A stretch of DNA of 64,000 nucleotides from Gnetum montanum. Taxonomy: Eukaryota > Streptophyta > Gnetopsida > Gnetales > Gnetaceae. A program made the translations under genes and the position numbers. The stretch spans positions 1,958,235-2,022,234 of the forward strand of contig MNCI01010443.1 of assembly GCA_015680685.1 (NCBI GenBank), written 5' to 3'. Shown here in pieces: positions 33,981-45,559 of the stretch. Within the stretch, counting starts at the first letter, position 1, and each line of letters starts with the position of its first letter. Under the pieces are notes generated by a model. It did no database searches, was not told the origin of the DNA, and saw only the letters and a list, made by a program, of their open reading frames with translations.

Positions 33981-34754
33981 TGAATAGTGAGGTACCCCTA
34001 TAGTTATCTAATACACTAATTCCTCTAGGAAGTGAAATGACATTGAGAATGTGTGTTATCTTCCCAACTACACTTGTGAGGCTCAAGGGTATGGTTTAAG
34101 TGTAATTGAGGTATATAAATTTTTGTTGTTTTATATTTTATGGATGTAATCACCTACACCAAGAATAAGGGTAGAGTAGATTGAAAACTAATGCCTATTG
34201 TCTATCTAGCCTAACACGAGTAACCGCCCCACTTTCTTGAACACATATAGCATTTTTGGGTTACCAAATGTTAAGCATTGCTAGGTTACCAAGTACTATA
34301 TGAATGCCCAAAGTGGTTGTGTCTGTGTTCATTAACTATTAGAGATAAATTATTTAATCAAATGCATTAAAGTAAAGAATAGGAAAGTAAAATGTAATAA
34401 GGAAAATATTAAGCTATTCTCATTGCTATAAGGATTGTCAAAAGAGTTCATTTTATTCCCATCACACTGCTGCACTCAGGTACATCAATGCTTAAACAAA
34501 GAACCATACACACTTTAGACTTCTTTTGTGGGCACTCGGAAAATATTCTAACTCTATGGGGAAGAAACAACAAGAGCTTTGCTACCTTACTTGAAAACTA
34601 AAAATTGACTAATGAAAAAACTCCCAAAACTAGATCCCATGTGTGTTATTTATAGACCCAGAGTATATACCCTAACATCAAACATCCGATGTCAAATCTA
34701 GGCCTTAATTTCATGTACACGATGTTGTGTCCAACATCAAACGATGATCCAACA
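33981..34754 (-). repeat. G2 3' LTR
   Basis: 774 bp. The plus-strand left edge is TGAATAGTGAGGTACCCC, aligned with TGAGCAGCGAGGTACCCC of the other LTR. It lacks about 57 bp after GTACCCCTA that the 5' LTR has (41709-41765). The right edge CCAACA is followed by TACCCCCATGAC, i.e. a minus-strand polypurine stretch CATGGGGGTA. TATA-type TTATTTATAG lies near 34646-34655. Confidence 0.82.
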
Positions 34755-35680
34755 TACCCCCATGACTAAATGAAAACTTGTCCTCAGGTGAAGAAGAGGA
34801 GAAGTAAGTTCATTACAATATAACATATTAGGTAGGTATGGGATTGTTGAATGACATGACAAACTAACTTAGATGAAATAGACATGCATACTCTAAGTAC
34901 CCAAGTGTGTGAAATTATAATTTTTATAACATTGGGTGTTCATGAGAAGAGGAGTGAACACCTTGGAGAATATTGACATCCAACACCTCTTGGAAGCAAT
35001 AGAATGAGAGAGAGAAAAGAGATTCTTCAATCATGAATGGTCCTCATTTTGTGATATTACTGCATCATCCTTGGTGAAGATAATCCCACTTGCAGTCCAT
35101 GCTTCCCATTGCAATCACAATAGGATCATGAATTAGTAGGTAACATGTAACACATAACGATTAAATGCTTTTTCTCATTGGTGGTTACACTCAAATAAGT
35201 TGTGATTGTGATAGATTGGTTTCTTTAAGTAGTGTTAGTGGGTAGGCTAACAAATAGGGTAAAATAGATAAGCAGTCCACTAGATCAGAAAAACATTTAA
35301 CATAAGGAAATATTTGAAGAGGGTATTAGAATTCACAATAATAAAAAGAAAATTTCACTTGAAAAATATTGTGAAAATGTGCACAATTGGATGTCATTTA
35401 TGGGATAAACAAAAAGGAATTTGATTGTGAAAATGTCTAAGGGTAAAGAACTTAACTAACCCAACCAAAAAATATGCAAGTGGGTCCTTCCCAAAGCAAG
35501 CACAAGCCTTTTATGCCCTTGCATAACTTCAAAACAAAGAGTCTTTGGGATCTGTGGATGATTAATGGTTACAAAAGGTTAAGTACAAAAACCTAGAAGT
35601 CACTAACTAAGAATTCGAACACATCAAACCAAAACATGAAACTAGCAATGAGGTGGAACATGGAAAACATTGATGGATAA

Positions 35681-35715
35681 GAGAGAGAGAGAGAGTGTGT
35701 GTGTGTGTGTGTGTG
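35681..35715. repeat. Compound GA/GT microsatellite
   Basis: A GA dinucleotide run (35681-35695) is directly followed by a TG run (35696-35715). It is an uninterrupted compound microsatellite inside the G2 3' region. Confidence 0.95.
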
Positions 35716-35965
35716 AAATGGAGTTTCTAATTATGGTCACATGAAGTCCCTTGTGGATTTTGTGGTTAAATGACTTGATAGGATCCATCCTTAGTTCAGA
35801 ACAAAACCAACCACTTTTAGTGACTTCACATCAACATTCTAAGACCAATCCGTCCCTTGAAACATAAGAGTGCTCCCACAAAACAACCACCATTCCAAAT
35901 TAGAGAAGAAGTAGGAAGTGAGGAAAGGCCTTAGTTAGAGGAGACGAGTCCCATAACCAGTGCTT

Positions 35966-36205
35966 ATAGCCTATTTATTCTGTCTAAGGGGTATGCTTTT
36001 TTTTCGAAATGGGAACCACACGATGCAAAGACACAGGCATTTATTTTGTCCAAGGGATGTGCTTTGAATCCTCATCTCTTTCTTTTTCTTAATGAGAACC
36101 ACACCATGTGAGGACTTATGCATTTATTTTGTCCAAGGGGTGTGCTTTGGGTTCTCATCATTTTTTTTGATGAGAACCACACCATGCTAGGACTTATTCA
36201 ACTTC
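35966..36205. repeat. Three-copy tandem repeat of about 80-90 bp with internal hairpin
   Basis: Three degenerate units each contain TTTATT(T)TGTC(C/T)AAGGG, a GTGCTTT-type block, a T-rich stretch and GAGAACCACACCATG or a close variant. In the last unit GGTTCTCATC (36150-36159) and GATGAGAACC (36169-36178) form a perfect 10-bp inverted repeat around a T-run; the middle unit has a weaker version. Confidence 0.8.
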
Positions 36206-36929
36206 CTTTATTGATTAGCATGAAATGGTAAGAAATTCATGGAAATATACAAAGAATACCAAATCCCCTTGAAGCCACACCCTATTCAAACCTTTGAATC
36301 CTTGCCAATTCTGAAAACTACCAAAGTCACAAATTTATTAAAATTTTATTAATGAAAAAGGGATTACATGTTTCCAAAACAAGGAAAACCATAGAGCATG
36401 TGGATGGGTGGATGTTGTGGACTCACTACCTATTACATGAAAAAGAAACCATGTCCTAACTATTAGTAATGAAATTCAAAGCTAGAAACTAGACACCAAA
36501 AATCAAATAACAAAAATATTACATACCACCATCAATTAACACATTACCAATGTACCTAGCACTTATTAACAAAAAGATAGAAAATCACACCAATTAAAAG
36601 TTAATATAAGAAAATGTAAAATATTCAATAAATAAAAAATGTACTAACGATTGTGTAAAAAAAAATTAGAAAATATTAATAACATAAAAATAAAAAGATG
36701 TAAAATAAAGAATGTGTAAAACAAAAAATTGTAAAATGAAAAATCTGTAAAACAAAAATGTTGAAAAACTAAAAAACTACTTGAATGGTTAGCATGGTTG
36801 GCCATCTTCCCCACAACTACCTGAAATATGGAGCTTGGTTGTCCATCAGATGAGGTGCTTCCTATGTTAGCTGGTGTATGCTCATGGAAAGGCTTAATTT
36901 ATTGGATGTTAACTAGTTGTTTCTTGTTT

Positions 36930-38000
36930 GGGCTCTTATGTTTATACATCATCATGGCCCCTAAAGGAAAAGTTTCATAAATGATATAAGGTCCTTCCCA
37001 CAATGTTTGGAACTTAGTTCATTGAGGTACATGTGTGGGGTTCTAGTAGAGAACCTTATCTCCTGGTTGAAATTTAACTTTTCTAATTTTTAGGTCATGA
37101 CACTTTTTATTATAAGCCTTCTGCAACTCGTTAGATGATAAGGCCACTAATCAATTTTTGTCTAGCAGGTTGAGATTCATTAGTCTTTCCTTTTGGGCTA
37201 GACTTAAGTTAAGGTCAAGCTCACAAGCCAATAGGAACTATTGGTAGTTTGTCATACACAAACTCATAGGAAGAGTAGCCTATAGGGAGTTTCCAAGTTG
37301 AGCAGTATGCCCAAAGGGAATTGTTAAGTTTTGTGCTCTAGTCTTTCCTATACTTGCTAATAGTTCTTGTTAGTATTCTTGTGATTTCCCTATTAGTAAC
37401 CTCAACTTGACCATTAGCTTGGGAATGGTAAGGTGTTGTGAGTTTGTGTTTAACCCCCAAGAATTACATGAGCTTCCATAAAGTAGTGCCTATAAAATGA
37501 GTTCCATTATTAGAAATCAATTCATGTGTCACACCAAACCTATTTACCAAATTTTATTATACAAACTGAGTAGTAGTAGAATATGTACAATTGATGATGA
37601 TTGCTGCTTATACCCATTTCATACAATAGTTAACAGCAACTATGATGTACACCTCTCCATTTAACATGGGTGTGATGGAACCCATGAAATCAATGCTCCA
37701 AATGTTGAATGGTTCTAATGGTTGAATCCATTTTTGAGGTTCCTCCATTCGACTAGTCATTCCACCATCTCATTAGCATCGTTCACAAGAGTGGATGAAA
37801 TGATGATCATCCTTGAAGAGTGTTGGCCAATAGTACCCCGCCATTAGGATTTTAATGGCCATGCATGTTCCAACATAGTGTCCTCCACACAAACCTTCAT
37901 GAGCATCTTGGAGAATGCACAGTTGATTAGCATCAAGGACACACCAACAAACCAGACCATTAATGCACACCTTGTAGAGGTGTTTATTGATCTCCATAAA
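36930..38000 (-). pseudogene. G2 integrase remnant
   Basis: The zinc region AHEGLCGGHYVGTCMAIKIL plus GYYWPTLFKDDHHFIHSCERC is well preserved (about 37910-37775). Core blocks continue to the left (a GSITPMLNGE-type segment near 37670, then FGVTHELI near 37530). The C-terminal part near 37020-37080 has the FQPGDKVLY-type segment seen in Ty3/gypsy integrases. Stops and frameshifts throughout. Confidence 0.72.
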
Positions 38001-38169
38001 GTGCTTTACCTGGTGAAGAAATTTTTGTTTCCTTTAGTGGTCCAACCCTTGTGGCATCTCTTGAGTGAGAAGATAGGAAAGAATGTTATCATACCATTTT
38101 GGATCATTGGGAATTTGTTCAGTTATTACTCTTGCAAAGAGGAGTTCATTAAGAAAGATATCAAATAAT

Positions 38170-39185
38170 GGGTTTTTTTCCTCTTTGTCATCCCATCATA
38201 ACTGAGACAAGTGATCAGTGACCACATTCTCAGTGCCCTTTCAATATACCATTGTAAGATCAAATTCTTGCAAGATCACTAGCCACCATATGACACAAGG
38301 GCTCATCATTTGTTTGTTCATTAAAAAGAAAATGGCACTATGGTCTATGTACACAAACACCTTGTATCAAAGCACATAATGCCTAAACTTCTCTAGAGTA
38401 AACACCGCCATCATCAATTATTTTTCTATAGTGGTGTAGTTCAATTGTGCACCCACAATGCTTTGGCTGATGCAGTGGATGTAGTATAGATGTTTCTTTC
38501 ATCTAACTATGGTAGCATAGCTCCCAAAGCATAATTCAATGCATTCGTCATGATGTGAAATGATCTAGAATAGTCTAGTTCCTGTAGAATTGGAGTTTCC
38601 ACAAGCTTTTCTTTTAGTTACTGGAATGCTTTTTCACATTCTAGTGTCTAAACAAAAGGAGCATCTTTCTTTGTAAACTCCACTAATAGCTTTGCAATCT
38701 TAGAGAAATTCTCTATGAATCACTAGTAGTAGCTAGTGTATCTAACAAATGACCAAACATCTTTAATTGTTACAACTGGTAGGTTATTCCTTAGATGATC
38801 CTTATTTTTTCAGGGTCCACCTTAATTCCTGCTTATGATATTTTGTGCCCTAATACAATGCCTTCCTAGACCATGATGTGATTTTTCTACCAATTAAGTT
38901 GCAATTTAGTTTTGACAAGTGGTCCAAGTCTCGCTCAAATGTAGCTCCATAGGTGGATAAGTTATCCATAAAGACTTCTACACCACTACCGATCTGCTAT
39001 TAAAAGATGCTCAAGACCAAGTATTGAAATGTGGTAGGAGCATTTCATAGACCAAATGGCATCTTACGATATGCAAAAGTCCCCCAAGGACTTGTGAATG
39101 TTGTCTTTTCTTGGTCTTCTAGTGTAATTTGGATTTGGTTATAGCCACTCTAACCATTTAGAAAGCTATAGTAGCCCTCGTAGCA
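38170..39185 (-). pseudogene. G2 truncated reverse transcriptase and RNase H
   Basis: It begins abruptly within RT at a segment equivalent to SGYNQI (39175-39140), continues through a WGTFAYRKMPFGL-like block near 39060-39100 and reaches RNase H near 38560-38300 (SFHIMTNALNYALGA). Compared with G1, the protease and the first part of RT (KKGG to LNG) are absent: the Pro-rich gag end passes directly into RT near 39183-39210. Confidence 0.7.
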
Positions 39186-39199
39186 TTGTGTTGTTGTGG

Positions 39200-41526
39200 T
39201 TGAGTAGGTAGTTCATCCTACATTGGTGGAGTAAGTCGTAACTATGCAACTAGGGGAGGAGTGTGTATAGGGATAAGAGGAGGATAAGGATAGAGGTGGT
39301 ATCCCTTCTGTCATGTGGAAAAGGAGTTTGATAGTAATTAGAAGGGTGGTAGTAAGGCTGAGTATTAGAAACATGATTGAAAGAGTCACATGGAGACATG
39401 GGTTATTAAACATGATAACCATATGGATCAGGCTGTTGGGAAGGGTATTATTACCTTGGTGGTGCAAACATCGATGATTGTGGTTGCTGCCATTATTGGT
39501 ATTGTTTGTATAGTTGTGCTGGAGCTTCGCTTAGATAATATGATTGTTGATGGTGGAACTACTAGAGATTACCTTGAGGATAAGGTAACCTTTTGGATGT
39601 TTGCCTTTGTATAAGTCATGCATGTAAGGCATACATCCTAGACTCCTAAAGATGTGACACAATGGGGAAACATCCCTTAGGATGTTCATATTGGCAAACA
39701 TCACATCCATAATCATCATCTGATTCATTGTTCACAACCTCTTCTATTGTAGCAATTTTTCCCTTACCTTTTTGATATGAATGTTCAGCTTCTTTGTGCC
39801 TATTATGCTCATGGTCACTACCTTATTCTCGATACTCCTCAGCAATTTTGAGGATAACTTGAAATATACTATCCATGGAGTCTCTTAACTAATCAACCTT
39901 GGCCATAATTTAAATTGGAACTATTTAAGTGACAAGGATTTTTTATGCATCCCCTCGTCAAATACAGATTCATCCTCACTATCACAAAATTGATCCTCCT
40001 ACTTGTGAATGGAAGAATTGTAGTTGTACTCCTCTACACTTTCTCTTTTTCTTAGTTTATCCTTCTCTTTGGTGAGATACTTTATTAACCTTTGTACTTG
40101 ATGGGTAGTTAGTTCTAACAATCACCCTTGGGCATAGACATTAAGGGTTTTCCTCATTTCATTACAAAGCCTATCTACAATGTGGTGAAGTTGAGCCAAT
40201 TGAGAATAACCATGGCTAGGGAATTTGTGCATCAAGGCATAGTATCAGCCAATGACAATGTCCAAGGGTTTGTGTACTCCTTACTTCTAGCCTTGGATTT
40301 TCTTTCTTAAGTTGGACACTTTGGAGTACATTTGATACTTATCATTGAACAACTCAAGCATGGTACTTCATCTTCTAATAGATTCTAGCTCTAAAGACCA
40401 ATATCAGTTCTTTGCTTCTTTAATGAGTGTCCTAGGGAAAAAATTTAGTTTCTGTCATCCATTCTCTATGTTTTGTAAGGCACATGCATCTTGGAAATCT
40501 TGAAGATGATTCTGTGGATTAGAGTTATATCCTCCTTCAAATCGAGGAATATTGTTCATGTTTAACCATTTTATCCAACTATCTTTCACATGCCTTATTG
40601 GGATTCTAACTACCTCTATGATGTTAAGCATACTTTGGGTAGCAAATAGAGGCTCATTGAAGCCTTAATCATGGTGCCTACAATGTCCTCTACTACCCCT
40701 TTATTCATGGCGATGTGCCTCTCTTGAACGTTTGTGTCCGTGATCTTACCCGTCTCGATGGTTCCCTTGATTATTTTGGTCTCGTTGATCATTGCGCTCA
40801 TTTTGATCACCTCCATCACGATCTTGCCTTCTGCTATCATGATCAAAGCCAGAAGAAGATGATGATGATAAAGGGGAAAAGGAAGAAGAAACAACACCAT
40901 CACAGTGCCTATTACTACCTCTTCAGTGATCATGATCATGATCACGATCTTGCTTCTTATCTGCATCCCTATCTTGGCTTGCCCCTTCAAATCCTTCTTT
41001 GTCATTGAATCCCTTGTTACTAGAATCAAGATTTTGAATTGTGGAGTGCAAATTATAGTTTTGACCTCCATCACTAAAGTCAAAGAGAGGAGCGTCATTG
41101 TATGGAAAACCCCTAGAGAAGGATTCTTTACTAGCTTGTTGGTACAATAGGAATGGAGGATCGCTAAGCTCTTTTTCGTTTCAAAACTCATAGTGTTTCT
41201 CTAGCTATTGATCTTGTAGGCATTGTTCTTCATTGGGATGATAATCCCTAGCATCGACATCCTCCACAATATATTCCCCATGGTGGTCTTGAAGACTGCA
41301 TTGTGCAAACATTTGATAGAGCATTGTAAGATCAGCATGATCAGGTGGCAAGATAATGTTGTCCTTCATGTCACACCACTACAATTATTTATCCTGGTGT
41401 AGGATGAAGATGAAGTTTGGCACATACTCATCAAGATGAGTATATGTAATTTGATACTATTGAGGCTTTGATGGATGAATGTTATCAACCTTGGGGAAAG
41501 AAAAGCTCTTGTGAGAAGAAGACATT
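39200..41526 (-). pseudogene. gag: G2 gag remnant
   Basis: The ATG at 41526 (MSSSHKSFSFPKVDNIHPSKPQ shape) is followed after a stop by YTHLDEYVPNFIF. The middle part is Arg/Asp/His-rich with long His/Asp codon runs (40800-40970). A Cys/His cluster CDVCQYEHPKGC lies near 39700. The C-terminal part is Pro/His/Asn-rich. The gag fold itself is not recognisable by eye. Confidence 0.62.
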
Positions 41527-41664
41527 TTTAGTTAGCGAAAGAAAAATCACAGTGTCCTTTGTGAATTTTTTGTAGTAATTATAAAATAAAATATGACTCT
41601 CAAGTTCATTCCAATGATTTAAATACTTTTATTGGGTCCTAGATAGTGCACAAAACAACAAAAA

Positions 41665-41684
41665 GGTCCCCGACAATGACACCA
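41665..41684 (-). other. G2 primer binding site, tRNA-Asp-like
   Basis: Minus strand TGGTGTCATTGTCGGGGACC directly follows the LTR end (spacer ATGA). It matches the tRNA-Asp complement TGGCGCCGTTGCCGGGGA with C-to-T and G-to-A transitions, as expected of methylated-C decay. Confidence 0.75.
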
Positions 41685-41688
41685 ATGA

Positions 41689-42519
41689 TGAGCAGCGAGG
41701 TACCCCTATGTCCAACCATACAAATCAGTAAGGCGTTATGCATGATCTGGTCAAATTTTATGGACCTATAGTTATCTCATATACTAGTTCCTCTAGGAAG
41801 TGAAATGGCATTAAGAACATTCGTTGTCTTCCCAACTACACTCGAAAGGCTCAAGGGTATGGTTTAAGTGTAACTAAGGTATATGAATTTTTGTTGTTTT
41901 ATATTTTATGGATGTAATCACCTACAACAAGAATAAGGGTAGAGTATATTGAAAACTAATGTCTATCGTCTATCTAGCCTAACACAAGTAACCGCCCCAC
42001 TTTCATGAACACATATAGCACTGCTGGGTTACCAAATGTTAAGCATTGCTGGATTACCAAGTACTATATGAATGTTCAAAGTGGTCATGCTCATGTTCAT
42101 TAACTATTGAAGATAAATTATTTAATCAAATGCATTAAAGTAAACAACAGGAAAGTAAAATGTAATAAGGAAAATATTAAGCTATTCTTAGTGCTGCAAG
42201 GATTTTCCAAAAAGTTCATTTTATTCCTATCACACTGTCGTGCTTAGGTACATCAATTCTCAAATAAAGAACCATAGACACTTTAGACTCCTTTTGTAGG
42301 CACTCAAAAAATATTCTAACTCTAGGGGAAAGAAATCGCAAGAGCTTCGCTACCTTGAAAACTGAAAAAATGACTAATGAAAAAACTCCCAAAACTAGAG
42401 CCCAGGCATGGTATTTATAGAATCAAAGTATATACATTAATGTTGGACATCTAACGTTGAATCTAGGCCCCAACGTTGCATACCTGATGTCATGGCCAAC
42501 ATCAAATAGTGATTCATCA
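41689..42519 (-). repeat. G2 5' LTR
   Basis: 831 bp, paired with 33981-34754. The TATA-type GTATTTATAG at 42411-42420 reads CTATAAATAC on the minus strand. Shared blocks include CTAGGAAGTGAAATG, CTTCCCAACTACAC, AAGAATAAGGGTAGAGTA and TAACCGCCCCACTTTC. The terminal CA on the plus strand is at 42518-42519. Confidence 0.85.
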
Positions 42520-42690
42520 TATATGATCTTCATCAATATCTTTGGTGAATATTTCTTCTTTATCATATGATGATGGGTGACAAACATTTGAATTATTTTT
42601 CTATATATATAATTATTTGCAAAATCAATATCAAATCTAATACAATATTGATGTTAATAACAATATAATGTAATTATTTCTAACCTCAAA
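42520..42690. other. AT-rich stretch right of G2
   Basis: No domain is visible. It begins with the G2 target duplication TATAT and runs into the D1 integrase near 42690. Confidence 0.4.
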
Positions 42691-43090
42691 AGATGGCATT
42701 GTAGTGACAAATCAAGGGTTCACTTCTAAGCTCACGAGATGATGCAGTTTTAGTTTCTTTCACTTCTAACCAACATGTGTAATAATCAGTGGTTGTTAAG
42801 ATAAATTTTTGTAGGGTAGTAGATAAAGGATTAATCAGTTTGATAAAATCTAAAGTCCATTATGCAAATGGTCTACTTCTATTATAAGTTGTAAAGGGGC
42901 TAAACTCTTGTGATCTTTACCCTTAAATATTTCACATTGGACACAAGTTCTAACTAGGTTGTGAGTGTCATTAATCATAGTAGGCTAATAATAACCAACC
43001 CTCGTGATTTTATGAACTAACTAGTGGAATCCTATGTGTCCTTCCTCATGGAGCTATTTTAGAGCATTGTTAGCCTATTCTTGGTTCAAG
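42690..43090 (-). pseudogene. D1 integrase N-terminal remnant
   Basis: The minus strand shows LHEEGHIGFH, a GYY*PTMIND segment and CVQCEIFKGKDH, a zinc-binding HHCC region. It is followed by PLQ and an ILTTTDYYTCWLEVK-like segment of the catalytic core (DYFTxWxE type). Broken by stops; it stops matching near 42690. Confidence 0.62.
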
Positions 43091-43760
43091 CACTTATGGT
43101 ATATCCCTTGGAAATTCTTTCTAAATAGTTCACCACTTATTAAAGTGAATTTAGAACATTTTGACATTAAAAGCTTTCTTTTATATTTAGCTAAATCTAA
43201 AGGACAATGATGGAAGGTTAAATAAACTTTGATATCACCATACCATGGATCATATAATTGATTGGAAGCAAATGGGATATCGTTCTCTTCATCAATTAAC
43301 AATATGTGAAGAGGAATTGATTCTTTATCTTTGGATGCATCACAATTTTCTAAAGTTGAGGCTTTGGCAATTAGCTTTGTAACATCAATTCCTCTGACTA
43401 ACTTGGCTACCTTCCATTGAATATCAAATTCTTGCAACTTCATAACCCATTTAGCACATTTTTCATTGGGATCTTGTAATTTAGCTAAAGCAATGTTGGC
43501 TGGGTCATGGACAATGATAAAAAAAAATTTGTTTAACAAGTAGTAGCGAAATTTCTTTAAGGCTTTTATTATAGCATACAATTGCTTCTCTACATGTGAG
43601 TATTTTAATTCTACATTCTTTAAAGGTACAAACATGAAAGCTATGCATCTCTCACCTTGATCAACTACATCTTAAGTTAAGATAGTAGTGGTAGTAACAT
43701 CACTAGAAAAAGCATATAAGTGGAAATCATTTTCATACCAAGGAGAAGCTAGGATAGGGG
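43075..43760 (-). pseudogene. D1 Ty3-type RNase H and linker to integrase
   Basis: An open stretch from 43635 to 43075 has NVELKYSHVEKQLYAIIKAL, FRYYLLNKFFFIIVHD and KWVMKLQEFDIQWKVAK. These are typical of the C-terminal half of the gypsy RNase H (YS..EK...A....KFR.YLL). The linker leading to integrase follows (YDPWYGDIKVYL, FTLISGELFRK). The N-terminal half of RNase H, near 43690-43760, is broken. Confidence 0.78.
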
Positions 43761-44660
43761 CATCTATAATGGCCTCTTTAATAGCAAGGAAAGCATTCTT
43801 TCTTTTGTCTATCTAGTGCATATTACTATCTTTCTTAAGCATTTCTTTCAATGGTCTAACTAATTCAACATAGATATGGATAAATCATCTAATGAAGTTA
43901 ATTTTCCCAAAGAAATCCCTTAAATAAGTCTTGGATAAAGGGTAAGTACTTCTAAAATTGCATTTACTCACTTGGGATCAATTGCAATCCCTTCCTTAGT
44001 TACTATATGATCCACAAATTTACCACTTTGAACTCCAAAGATGGATTTCTTTGCATTCAAGGTGATGCCAAATTGCCTACATCTTATAAAAATATTTATA
44101 AGGTCTCTAAGGTATGTACCTTAATCTTTGGAGAAGATGGTTAAGTCATCTAGCTAAATAATAATGCACTTCCTAATTAGCCCCTCAAAAGTTTTTTCCA
44201 TAGCTTTTGAAAGGGAGAACAAGAGTTTTTAAGGCCAAAAGGCATTTTAGCAAATTGAAAAGTTCCCCATTTTATCATAAAAGCCATTTTATACTGGTCT
44301 TTCTTACTCACTGAAATTTTATTATGTCCTAAATACCCATCTAAAAATAAATACATTTGAGCATCGTTCATGATTTGCAATAGCTACTCCATAAGAGGGA
44401 GTGGATAATTATCCTTAATGCAAGAAGCATTAAGGTTATAAAAATCAATACATAATCTTAATTCACTAGTTCATTTCCTAACAGGCACTAAGTGTGATAT
44501 CCAACTTGAGTGTCTCACTGGGTAAATAATTTTGGATTCTAGGAGCTTGTCAATATCTACTTTCATGAGGGCTTCAATCTTTGGATTTACAGGTCTAATG
44601 TTTTTGCTTAAATGGTTTTGTTTCTAGCCTAAGGGGAATTGTATGTGTCATCACTAATGG
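43760..44660 (-). pseudogene. D1 reverse transcriptase remnant
   Basis: Minus-strand blocks: SKNIRPVNPKIEALMKVDID, LLESKIIYPVRHSSWIS, LRLCIDFYNLNASCIKDNYP, MYLFLDGYLGHNKISVS, WGTFQFAKMPFGLKN and LDDLTIFSK. The Tyr of YxDD is replaced by a stop codon; the two Asp remain. Frameshifts and stops throughout. A standard pre-RT region (about 44640-45010) separates it from the upstream RNase H. Confidence 0.8.
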
Positions 44661-45093
44661 ATTGAAAGTTCTAAGATCTTCATAAGTCTAAGCCAAAACA
44701 TCATTAAACTCATGTAGCAATTCAACCAGGCTTTGTCTTTCATCTAGATGTAAACAAACTCCTATTTTAACAAGGTATTGTCATCCTTTCTTTTGAATCT
44801 AAATTATTTCAGTTTTAGCTAACATTTACCAACTAGTATTTTTAGATAAGTCTATAGTCTTGGTATGTAATTCATTAAATAGTGCTTCCCTAACTACTAT
44901 TTGAGGAGATATTTTGTTTAAGAACACAACATCCTTTGATATATTTCCTTGATCACTAAATTCTTCTTTAGAAAATAAAAATTTACAAACATGGTTATCA
45001 TTGTCATATACTAAAAAAGAAAATACATTATCAAGAATAGATAACACCTAACTTTTTCAATAATAATTTTTGAATCCCAAGCATTGTGTTTAA

Positions 45094-45472
45094 AAGGGAC
45101 ATTCACAGTAGTGGCCATTTGGGCTAGCACATCAAGAACATGGTTTTCTTTTCTTGGTATATGTTCAATGGTTATATGTTCAAATGCTTTAAAAAGTTCA
45201 AGAATATAAGCTTTATATTCTTTTATGGTGACATCTTTATCAACATAGATTCCATTAACTTGATTTACTATTAGTTGAGAGTCACTATAGATTTTAAGTT
45301 TGGGTAAGTCATAGTATTGAGCTATCTTGATCCCATGTATAAGTGCTTCATATTCAATTATGTTGTCAGTCATATGTTGTGTGAAATTGATGGCTTTAAG
45401 AATAGGAGCTTCACTGGGAGGTACAAGCACTATTTTTGCTCCACATCCTTTCTTGGAAGAGGCACCATCCAC
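45094..45472 (-). CDS. D1 archaeal/plant-type RNase H upstream of RT
   Basis: The open frame of 153 codons (45472-45011) starts MDGASSKKGCGAKIVL, the first strand with catalytic Asp in DGAS. It continues with DNIIEYEALIHGIKIA (catalytic Glu in YEAL), LKIYSDSQLIVNQVNG (catalytic Asp in SDSQ), and IPRKENHVLDVLAQMA (the late Asp-containing helix, where NxxADxLA is usual). All four acidic positions appear present. It is the least damaged domain of D1. It lies between protease (46350-46040) and RT (44660), which is not its usual place. Confidence 0.82.
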
Positions 45473-45559
45473 TCTTAGTATCCAAATGTTTAAGTTAGTG
45501 AAATCTATAAAAAATCAACCCTTTGATCAAGGTAACAATGATTATCATCAAAATTTGCC

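Larger units (their letters stand above)
34755..36890. other. G2 3' non-coding region
   Basis: No coding domain is visible in about 2.1 kb. It contains a GA/GT microsatellite (35681-35715), a three-copy tandem repeat (35966-36205) and an A-rich degenerate stretch with repeated GTAAAA-type words (about 36600-36780). Confidence 0.55.
33978..42519 (-). mobile_element. G2: gypsy element with both LTRs, internally deleted
   Basis: Both LTRs are present (right 5' LTR 41689-42519, left 3' LTR 33981-34754), with primer binding site, gag, truncated RT, RNase H, integrase and a 3' non-coding region. TATAT at 33971-33975 and 42520-42524 is the likely target duplication, with a few extra bases (GTTAA) before the left LTR. 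Protease and the N-terminal part of RT are missing compared with G1, so the copy is non-autonomous. Confidence 0.82.
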
